Source: Pseudomonadota bacterium
GTDB lineage: Bacteria > Pseudomonadota > Gammaproteobacteria > Steroidobacterales > Steroidobacteraceae
Direction: 5' to 3'
Assembly: GCA_003242275.1 (NCBI GenBank)
Contig: QGUX01000241.1
Coordinates: forward strand, 1-5,053
DNA length: 5,053 nucleotides
The translations under genes were made by a program, and so were the position numbers. Under the pieces are notes generated by a model. It did no database searches, was not told the origin of the DNA, and saw only the letters and a list, made by a program, of their open reading frames with translations. This document shows, one piece after another, positions 1 through 4,179 of this stretch; the first letter of the stretch is position 1; the number at the start of each line of letters is the position of its first letter.

Positions 1-248
1 CCCTCAAGCCCGTCATCCTGATGGGCAATGCCGGCCTCACCGATGCCATCGTGGCCGCCACCGACGAGGCGCTCACCCGCCACGAGCTGATCAAGGTGCG
101 CCTGCCGGGCATGGAGCGCGAGGACCGGGATGCCGCCCTCGCCCTGCTGGCCGAGCGCACCGGCAGCGCCATGGTGACCCGCATCGGGCACGTGGCGGTG
201 CTGTACCGCCCGCATCCGGAGGTGCCGAGGATCGTGCTGCCGGGCTGA
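1..248 (+). CDS. yhbY: YhbY-family (CRS1/YhbY domain) RNA-binding protein, C-terminal part
   Basis: The reading frame is open from the left edge (first full codon at 3) to TGA at 246-248, giving 81 residues. The N-terminus lies outside the window; the ATG at 21 is internal. Visible blocks match the YhbY/CRM fold as I know it from E. coli YhbY: LKPVILMGNAGLTDAI near the start, HELIKVRLPG in the middle, then TGSAMVTRIGHVAVLYRP, ending IVLPG. E. coli YhbY is 97 residues, so roughly 15-20 residues are missing. The family binds RNA through a GxxG-type loop, here within MGNAGLT, and is linked to the precursor of the large ribosomal subunit, so the expected role is ribosome assembly in the cytoplasm. 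In many gammaproteobacteria yhbY lies next to rlmE/ftsH; that side is not visible here. The gene downstream is unrelated and 155 bp away. The family call is secure; the biological role is taken from homologues. Confidence 0.93.
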   Translation, partial: LKPVILMGNAGLTDAIVAATDEALTRHELIKVRLPGMEREDRDAALALLAERTGSAMVTRIGHVAVLYRPHPEVPRIVLPG

Positions 249-278
249 GCCGCGCATTCCTGGCCCGCGGGGCGGCCA

Positions 279-293
279 TTAACGTCCCGTTAA
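279..293. promoter_or_regulatory. Inverted repeat TTAACG-N3-CGTTAA, candidate operator for receptor 1
   Basis: There is a perfect 6-bp inverted repeat: TTAACG at 279-284, spacer TCC, CGTTAA at 288-293. It lies about 110 bp ahead of the receptor start, in the only AT-richer patch of the gap. CCGT recurs just downstream (294-297 and 305-308). A short symmetric site in this position could be an operator, but no regulator in the window can be tied to it. A 6-bp arm can also occur by chance. Confidence 0.3.
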
Positions 294-312
294 CCGTTTC
301 CCTACCGTAAAT

Positions 313-350
313 CGCGTGACTGGCCGGTCCGGCCGTGGCCTGATCACGCG
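313..350 (+). promoter_or_regulatory. Nested GC-rich hairpin in the presumed leader of receptor 1
   Basis: The outer arms CGCGTGA (313-319) and TCACGCG (344-350) are perfectly complementary. Between them lies GGCCGG-T-CCGGCC (322-334), and GGCC at 322-325 can instead pair with GGCC at 337-340, so two inner folds compete. No T-tract follows, so it is not a simple terminator. If transcription starts upstream, this would be a stable RNA structure ending 53 nt before the start codon. I see no cobalamin-type or other recognised riboswitch core. It may be a regulatory leader structure or a by-product of GC richness. Confidence 0.3.
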
Positions 351-388
351 CCCGTGACGCCCCCATGCGCCACGGCAATCACGGACTC

Positions 389-395
389 GAGGAAG
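389..395 (+). promoter_or_regulatory. Ribosome binding site that sets the receptor 1 start
   Basis: GAGGAAG lies 8 nt ahead of the ATG at 404. It favours this ATG over the in-frame ATG at 365, which has only CGCCC-type sequence before it and would place 13 charged or polar residues in front of the signal peptide. Confidence 0.7.
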
Positions 396-403
396 CGATC
401 GGA

Positions 404-2422
404 ATGCGAAAAGTATCCATGACGGCCTTGCTGCTGGCCGCCGGGGTCCCGGTGTGGGCCACCCAGGCCCAGGAGGACCTGGAGGAAATCGTGGTCTACG
501 GCCGCGGCGAACGCCTGATCGGCACCGCCACCGCCGCCAGCGAGGGCGCCATCGCCGGCGCGGACCTCGCCGTGCGGCCGCTGCTGCGCGTGGCGGAGCT
601 GCTCGAGGCCGTGCCCGGCATGATCGCCGTCCAGCACTCCGGCAGCGGCAAGGCCAACCAGTACTTCCTGCGGGGCTTCAACCTCGACCACGGCACCGAC
701 TTCACCACGCTGATTGACGACGTGCCCATCAACCTGCGCACGCACGGCCATGGCCAGGGCTACCTCGACGTGAACGGCCTGATGCCCGAAACCGTGGAAC
801 GCATCGACTTCAGGAAGGGCCCCTACCGCGCCGACCTCGGCGACAACGCACTGGCCGGCGCGGCGCGCATCACCACGGTCAGGCGCTTCGCACGCCCGTT
901 CCTGGCCGTCGAGGCCGGCGACTTCGGCTGGCTGCGCGCAGCCGGCGGCGGCACGACGGCCCTGGGCGGCGGGGAACTGACCCTGGCGGGGCAATGGAAG
1001 ACCTACGATGGTCCCTGGGAGCTGCCCGAGGACCTGAAGCATTTCTCTGGTTTTGCCAAGTACGGGGCCGACACCTCCTTCGGCCGCGTCGAGGCCAGCC
1101 TGATGAGCTACGACGCCAGGTGGCACCCCACCGAGCAGATCCCGGAACGCGCCATCGGCACCGCCATCTGCGAGGACGAGTTCTGCGCGCTGGATGACAC
1201 CGCCACCGGCCGCACGGTGCGCCACATCGCCACGCTGCGGCTCTCGGGCCATGACTGGCGCACCACGTTGTACGGCCAGTACTACGACTGGGACATGTAC
1301 TCCGATCCCACCTACGACTACCAGATCCACCAGTGGGACGAGCGCTACACCTTCGGCGGATACGTGCAGAAGCACATCGCCACCAGCGACGTGCTGGGCT
1401 TCAGCCTGGGCGCGGAGACACGCTACGACGACATCAGCAACGTGCGCGTGGACCACACCGAGGCGCGTGAACTGGTCGGGACGCTGGGCGCGCACTCCGC
1501 CAGGGAATTCTCGCTGGCCGGATTCGCCGAGGCAGAGTGGAAGCCGATGGAAAGGCTGCGCCTGATGGCCGGGCTGCGCGCCGACTGGTACGGGTTCCGC
1601 ACCCGCGCCAGGCTCGACGAGTTCCTCGATCCCGAGGACGACGCGGCCACGGTGCCGGCGCTCGAGGGCAAGGACGACGATGCCGTCGTCTCGCCCAAGT
1701 TCGGCGCCGCATGGCAGGTCTCCGACGCGGTGGAGCTGTATGCCAACTGGGGCCGCGGCTTTCATTCCAATGACGCGCGCGGCGTGACCGCCAGCGCCAC
1801 CCCCGTACCGGGGCTGGTGACGGGCACCGGCGCGGAAATGGGCGCGCGCTACCAGCGCGGCAGCTTCTCGCTCACCGCCACGCTGTGGCACCTCGATGTG
1901 GACAGCGAGCTGAAATTCGTCGGCGATTCCAATTCGGTGGAACCGGGGCCCGCGAGCCGGCGCCGCGGCTACGAGCTGGTGGGCTTCTGGCGCCCCCTGC
2001 CCGGCCTCGCCATCGATGCCACGTGGACCGGGTCGCGCGCCCGCTACCGCGGCGAGCTGGCCACGCCGGGCGAGACGCGCATCGCCGGCGCGGTGGAGGC
2101 GGCCGGGGAGCTGGGCGTCTCGTACCTGAAGGGGCCCTGGGAACTGTCGGCGCGCCTGCGCCACCTGGGCGGGTTCCCGCTGGTCGAGGACAACACCGAG
2201 CGCGCGCACGCCGAGCAGTGCCTGAACCTGCGCGCCGCGTGGAAGTGGCGCGGCTGGACGCTCTATGGAGAGCTGCTGAACGTGTTCAACGCCCGCGGCA
2301 AGGACATCGTCTACTGGTACGAGACCTACCTGCCCGCCATCGACGCCGAACCCATGGAGGGCCGCGTCAGCCGCGTCGAGGAACCCCGCACCCTGCGGAT
2401 GGGACTGAGCTACCGGTTCTGA
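404..2422 (+). CDS. TonB-dependent outer-membrane receptor, HGHG-plug type, substrate unknown
   Basis: A 672-residue outer-membrane transporter that would import a scarce solute using TonB-ExbBD energy. Residues 1-22 form a signal peptide (MRK, then a hydrophobic stretch TALLLAAGVPVWA, cleavage probably near residues 19-22). A TonB-box-like EEIVVYG follows at 27-33. The plug covers about 50-165 and includes LRGFNLDHGTD (R90-D99), RTHGHGQGY (HGHG at 114-117) and FRKGPYRADLGD (136-147). The rest is β-barrel with alternating aromatics, ending LSYRF with the C-terminal Phe expected for BAM recognition. C256 and C261 form a CX4C in a probable external loop. The length and layout are complete for the family. 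The start at 404 is preferred for its SD and signal peptide. It sits alone, between a gap and a strong terminator. The HGHG motif suggests metal or metal-complex binding, but no neighbour supports a substrate. The receptor call is firm; the substrate is unknown. Confidence 0.95.
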   Translation: MRKVSMTALLLAAGVPVWATQAQEDLEEIVVYGRGERLIGTATAASEGAIAGADLAVRPLLRVAELLEAVPGMIAVQHSGSGKANQYFLRGFNLDHGTDFTTLIDDVPINLRTHGHGQGYLDVNGLMPETVERIDFRKGPYRADLGDNALAGAARITTVRRFARPFLAVEAGDFGWLRAAGGGTTALGGGELTLAGQWKTYDGPWELPEDLKHFSGFAKYGADTSFGRVEASLMSYDARWHPTEQIPERAIGTAICEDEFCALDDTATGRTVRHIATLRLSGHDWRTTLYGQYYDWDMYSDPTYDYQIHQWDERYTFGGYVQKHIATSDVLGFSLGAETRYDDISNVRVDHTEARELVGTLGAHSAREFSLAGFAEAEWKPMERLRLMAGLRADWYGFRTRARLDEFLDPEDDAATVPALEGKDDDAVVSPKFGAAWQVSDAVELYANWGRGFHSNDARGVTASATPVPGLVTGTGAEMGARYQRGSFSLTATLWHLDVDSELKFVGDSNSVEPGPASRRRGYELVGFWRPLPGLAIDATWTGSRARYRGELATPGETRIAGAVEAAGELGVSYLKGPWELSARLRHLGGFPLVEDNTERAHAEQCLNLRAAWKWRGWTLYGELLNVFNARGKDIVYWYETYLPAIDAEPMEGRVSRVEEPRTLRMGLSYRF

Positions 2423-2435
2423 GCCCTCGCCCACG

Positions 2436-2461
2436 GCCCCGGGATCTCCCCGGGGCTTTTT
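2436..2461 (+). terminator. Rho-independent terminator of receptor 1
   Basis: The 8-bp stem GCCCCGGG (2436-2443) pairs with CCCGGGGC (2449-2456) around a 5-nt loop ATCTC, followed directly by TTTTT (2457-2461). It starts 14 nt after the receptor stop codon. There is no A-run on the left side, so it should act on the plus strand only. It separates the receptor from the padR unit. Confidence 0.9.
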
Positions 2462-2469
2462 GCTGACCA

Positions 2470-2491
2470 CTACCTTGCGACAACAAGGTAG
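2470..2491. promoter_or_regulatory. Palindrome CTACCTTG-N6-CAAGGTAG, likely PadR operator
   Basis: The arms CTACCTTG (2470-2477) and CAAGGTAG (2484-2491) are perfect 8-bp inverted repeats around a 6-bp spacer CGACAA. The site ends 19 bp before the padR ATG and overlaps the candidate -35 box. PadR-family proteins are dimeric winged-helix repressors that commonly bind such dyads in their own promoters, so autorepression is the natural reading. The palindrome is seen directly; the bound protein is inferred. Confidence 0.7.
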
Positions 2492-2503
2492 CTTTGTTAA
2501 TGT
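2475..2503 (+). promoter_or_regulatory. Candidate sigma-70 promoter of padR-pspC
   Basis: TTGCGA (2475-2480, 4 of 6 to TTGACA) and TAATGT (2498-2503, 3 of 6 to TATAAT) are separated by 17 bp in an AT-rich island. The start site would fall at about 2510-2511, on or next to the padR ATG, which would make the message leaderless. TATGAA (2503-2508) is an alternative -10 but lacks a well-spaced -35. Confidence 0.45.
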
Positions 2504-2510
2504 ATGAACC

Positions 2511-2834
2511 ATGGACCTCCAGGAGAAGTTCGGTGCCGTCCGCAAGGGCCTGCTGGAATTTGCCGTGCTGCGCGCCATCGCCGGTGAGACCCTGTACGTG
2601 GCCGAGCTGCTGAAGCGGCTGGCGGGCACCGAGTTCGCCACCCAGGAAGGCACGCTCTATCCCCTGCTCTCGCGGCTGCGGCGCGAGCAGCTCGTCGACT
2701 ATGAGTGGCGCGAGTCCGGGGCGGGTCCGCCGCGCAAGTACTACCGCCTCACCGGAACCGGGCAGCGCGCGCTGGCCGAGCTGCAGGGCTACTGGAACCA
2801 CCTCACCGAAACCCTCGACAGGATAGGGAAATGA
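2511..2834 (+). CDS. PadR-family transcriptional regulator
   Basis: A 107-residue cytoplasmic DNA-binding protein. The whole length is the PadR winged helix: FRKGL-like opening FGAVRKGLLEFAVLRAI (7-23), then YVAELLKRLAG, the signature EGTLYPLLSRLRREQLVDYEW (about 46-66), the wing GPPRKYYRLTGTG, and a short C-terminal dimerisation helix LAELQGYWNHLTETLDRIGK. It is a short, PadR-s type protein with no large ligand domain. The ATG at 2511 is the only start that preserves the usual MDLQ-type N-terminus, although no Shine-Dalgarno sequence precedes it. The stop overlaps the start of the PspC gene as ATGA, so the two are co-transcribed and probably translationally coupled. The palindrome over its promoter suggests autorepression. 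Its target is most likely its own operon; the inducing signal is unknown. Confidence 0.93.
   Translation: MDLQEKFGAVRKGLLEFAVLRAIAGETLYVAELLKRLAGTEFATQEGTLYPLLSRLRREQLVDYEWRESGAGPPRKYYRLTGTGQRALAELQGYWNHLTETLDRIGK
2820..2830 (+). promoter_or_regulatory. Two overlapping ribosome binding sites for the PspC-domain gene
   Basis: AGGA (2820-2823) is spaced 7 nt from the ATG at 2831, and AGGGAA (2825-2830) is spaced 6 nt from a second in-frame ATG at 2837. Both lie inside the padR coding end. The first start gives the ATGA overlap and MIMRKV; the second gives MRKV. The sequence cannot decide between them, and the products differ by only two residues. Confidence 0.55.
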
Positions 2835-3514
2835 TCATGCGCAAGGTCACTGTGGTCAGCCTCGGCGGCAACGCCTACCAGCTCGAGGAAGGCGCGCACG
2901 CAGCCATCGCCGCGTACCTGGAACGCGCCTCGCATGCACTGGGATCGAATCCGGACCGCAGCGAGATCCTCGCCGACCTCGAGCAGGCCATCGCGGACAA
3001 GTGCGACACCTTCCTGGGCAAGCACAAGAACGTGGTGCTGGAGGCGGAGGCCGCCGAGATCGTGCGCGAAATGGGTCCGGTGCAGGGCAATGGTGCGACG
3101 GAAGACCCGGCATCGCGCGGCGCCGACGCGACTGCAGCCGAAGAGGACGCCGCTGCTCCCCGGCCGCGCCGGCGCCGCCTGATGCGCCTGCCCGCCGAGG
3201 GCATGATGGGCGGCGTGTGTTCCGGCTTCGCCGCCTACTTCGACATCGACGTGGTGTGGGTGCGCCTGGCCTTCGTGCTGGCGCTGATTCCCACCGGCGG
3301 CCTGTGGTTCTTCGCATGGCTGGCCATGCTGATCGTGATCCCGGCGGCGCGCACGCCCGAGCAGATCGCCTCCGCGCACGGCGAGGCGCTGAACGCACGC
3401 GAGGTGATGGAAATGGCGCGCCGCAAGTCGGCGGACTTCGGCCGGGCCGCGGCCTCCGGGTTGCGGGACGCGCAGCAGAACCTGCGCGAGACCTTTGGCA
3501 AGACGCGCGGCTGA
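2831..3514 (+). CDS. PspC-domain inner-membrane protein with N-terminal HAAS-like region
   Basis: A 227-residue protein. Residues 1 to about 86 (RKVTVVSLGGNAYQLEE onward, then DRSEILADLEQAIADK and EAAEIVREMG) resemble the small helical HAAS-like region found before PspC domains in PadR-linked proteins. An Ala/Arg-rich linker (about 87-115) ends in a PRPRRRR basic patch. The PspC domain follows (about 116-173): GMMGGVCSGFAAYFDIDVVWVR, then two closely spaced hydrophobic segments (about 141-157 and 158-171). The tail of about 55 residues is hydrophilic and probably helical. PspC proteins are associated with envelope-stress sensing, by analogy with the phage-shock system; here there is no pspA or pspB nearby, so a full Psp response is not implied. 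It is coupled to padR by ATGA and ends 15 bp from the convergent marR stop. The domain call is good; the function is inferred. Confidence 0.87.
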   Translation: MIMRKVTVVSLGGNAYQLEEGAHAAIAAYLERASHALGSNPDRSEILADLEQAIADKCDTFLGKHKNVVLEAEAAEIVREMGPVQGNGATEDPASRGADATAAEEDAAAPRPRRRRLMRLPAEGMMGGVCSGFAAYFDIDVVWVRLAFVLALIPTGGLWFFAWLAMLIVIPAARTPEQIASAHGEALNAREVMEMARRKSADFGRAAASGLRDAQQNLRETFGKTRG

Positions 3515-3529
3515 GGCCGCACGCAGCCC

Positions 3530-4033
3530 TCATCCGGGCCCGGTTCCCTCCAGATGCTGCAGGCGCGAGAGCAGGCGCCGCAGGGTTTCCAGTTCCTGCG
3601 GCGTATACAGGTCCTTCATCCGCTTCTCGTGCCGGCCGATGCGTTCGCGCACCTTCGCCAGCAGACGTGCCCCCGCCGGCGTGATGTGCAGTTCGCGGCG
3701 CCGGCGGTCGGTGCGCGAGCGGCTGCGCCGGAGCAGCCCGCGCGCCTCCATGCGGTTCACCAGCACCATCATCGTGGTCCTGTCCATGCCCAGCATCGCG
3801 CCGATGGCGCCCTGCGCCACGCCTGGGTTCGCATCCACCAGCCACAGCACCGCCGTCTGCTTCTGCGTCAGGCGTGCCTTGCCCAGCATCGCCAGGTAGT
3901 CGCGATGCGCGGCGCCCTGTGCGCGGCGCAGGTGGTATCCGAGCAGCTGGTCCAGCCCGTTGAAGCGCAGTCCTGGTGGTGTTGCTTCGGCAGCCAATGC
4001 CGGCAGATCACTTCCGGGCCGTCGTGAATCCAT
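3530..4033 (-). CDS. MarR-family transcriptional regulator, likely repressor of receptor 2
   Basis: A 167-residue cytoplasmic DNA-binding protein. After a variable N-terminus of about 22 residues comes the helical dimer region (GLDQLLGYHLRRAQGAAHRDY, 26-46), then LTQKQTAVLWLVDANPGVAQ (55-74), the helix-turn-helix with recognition helix GMDRTTMMVLVNRMEARGLL (82-101), and the wing with the TDRRRRELHITPAG signature (108-121). C-terminal helices complete the dimer interface. The length is slightly above the usual 140-160 because of the N-terminal extension. The start at 4033 has AAGG 6 nt upstream. It is transcribed away from receptor 2, with a 27-bp palindrome in between. MarR proteins typically repress a divergent neighbour and release DNA on binding small, often phenolic, ligands or on oxidation. 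It has no Cys at all, so redox sensing of the OhrR type is unlikely. The ligand is unknown. Confidence 0.93.
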   Translation of the reverse strand: MDSRRPGSDLPALAAEATPPGLRFNGLDQLLGYHLRRAQGAAHRDYLAMLGKARLTQKQTAVLWLVDANPGVAQGAIGAMLGMDRTTMMVLVNRMEARGLLRRSRSRTDRRRRELHITPAGARLLAKVRERIGRHEKRMKDLYTPQELETLRRLLSRLQHLEGTGPG

Positions 4034-4039
4034 GAATCA

Positions 4040-4043
4040 CCTT
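4040..4043 (-). promoter_or_regulatory. Ribosome binding site of marR
   Basis: Read on the minus strand, AAGG lies 6 nt before the ATG at 4033-4031 and supports that start. It is embedded in the left arm of the dyad at 4038-4057, so folding of that dyad in the mRNA would cover it. Confidence 0.6.
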
Positions 4044-4060
4044 GTCAACGACAGGTGCAG

Positions 4061-4089
4061 ACTGTAGTGCCTTGCCGGATGGCCGGCAA
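4061..4089 (-). promoter_or_regulatory. Candidate promoter of marR
   Basis: On the minus strand TTGCCG (4089-4084, 4 of 6 to consensus) is followed after 17 bp by TACAGT (4066-4061, 4 of 6). The start site would be near 4054, giving a leader of about 20 nt. Its -35 is one arm of the TTGCCGG-N4-CCGGCAA repeat and lies 3 bp from the palindrome. Confidence 0.4.
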
Positions 4090-4101
4090 CGCAATTAGTA
4101 T
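4072..4101 (+). promoter_or_regulatory. Candidate promoter of receptor 2
   Basis: On the plus strand TTGCCG (4072-4077, 4 of 6) is followed after 18 bp by TAGTAT (4096-4101, 4 of 6). The -10 lies inside the 27-bp palindrome, so a bound repressor would block it. The start site would be near 4108, with a leader of about 70 nt. Confidence 0.45.
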
Positions 4102-4118
4102 GCAGTGCATACAAATTG
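4092..4118. promoter_or_regulatory. 27-bp near-perfect palindrome, likely MarR operator
   Basis: The core GTATGCA-G-TGCATAC (4098-4112) is a perfect dyad. The symmetry continues outward after one mismatched position on each side (A4097 and A4113) with CAATT (4092-4096) and AATTG (4114-4118). In all, 12 of 13 arm positions pair. The size and AT-rich outer halves fit a site for a MarR dimer. Its place between marR and the divergent receptor, over the candidate receptor -10, makes it the probable operator for that regulator. Confidence 0.8.
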
Positions 4119-4165
4119 GCTAACCAGGGTGCCGGCGCGGTTCCCGCCCGGCGGGTTCAGGCAAC

Positions 4166-4172
4166 AGGGGGA
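4166..4172 (+). promoter_or_regulatory. Ribosome binding site of receptor 2
   Basis: AGGGGGA lies 7 nt before the ATG at 4180. A second purine run AAGGA (4174-4178) is only 1 nt from the ATG and too close to serve. The signal peptide beginning at this ATG supports the choice. Confidence 0.65.
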
Positions 4173-4179
4173 CAAGGAC

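Larger units (their letters stand above)
249..403. other. Intergenic region between yhbY and receptor 1
   Basis: This 155-bp gap holds no convincing gene. After the yhbY stop there are short GC-rich inverted repeats (TGGCC at 261-265 with GGCCA at 274-278) but no T-tract, so I do not call a terminator. A relatively AT-rich patch at 278-312 contains a TTAACG inverted repeat and is the likeliest place for the receptor promoter, though I see no good -35/-10 pair. A nested GC-rich hairpin at 313-350 would lie in the 5' leader. An in-frame ATG at 365 would extend the receptor by 13 residues ahead of the signal peptide and is rejected as the start. Confidence 0.5.
4034..4179. other. Divergent control region between marR and receptor 2
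   Basis: This 146-bp spacer carries the signals for both genes. From the marR side it holds a leader with an imperfect CACC-TTGTC/GACA-GGTG dyad (4038-4057), interleaved candidate promoters built around a TTGCCGG-N4-CCGGCAA repeat (4072-4089), the 27-bp palindrome (4092-4118), and a GC-rich leader for receptor 2 with a small hairpin CCCGC-CCG-GCGGG (4143-4155) 10 nt before the Shine-Dalgarno sequence. No gene is present. Confidence 0.7.

Noticed and set aside
261..278. Hairpin after yhbY (TGGCC/GGCCA) as a terminator
   Set aside because: The stem is only 5 bp with a loop of 8 and no T-tract follows; not enough to call a terminator.
365..403. Upstream in-frame ATG for receptor 1
   Set aside because: It would put MRHGNHGLEEAIG before a complete signal peptide and lacks a ribosome binding site; the ATG at 404 has GAGGAAG at 8 nt.
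344..2653. Open frame of 769 codons on the minus strand, antisense to receptor 1
   Set aside because: It mirrors the whole receptor gene, has an Ala/Gly/Val/Arg-rich composition typical of the antisense frame of a high-GC gene, runs across the terminator and the padR start, and contains no recognisable domain.
2831..3514. A full phage-shock (psp) operon
   Set aside because: Only a PspC domain is present. No pspA, pspB or pspF is seen, and the adjacent regulators are of PadR and MarR type, so only a PspC-domain membrane protein is claimed.
3534..3543. CCGGGCCCGG palindrome between pspC and marR as a bidirectional terminator
   Set aside because: It has no room for a loop and no T-tract on either strand, and it lies inside the marR coding end.
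2856..3845. Open frame of 329 codons on the minus strand across pspC and the end of marR
   Set aside because: It is rich in Arg, Pro and Ala with no domain, and it overlaps two well-supported genes in another frame. It is a GC-driven shadow.
4043..4048. Perfect TTGACA on the minus strand just upstream of the marR start
   Set aside because: As a -35 box it would place transcription start inside the marR coding sequence. It is within the marR leader and is better explained as part of the dyad at 4038-4057.
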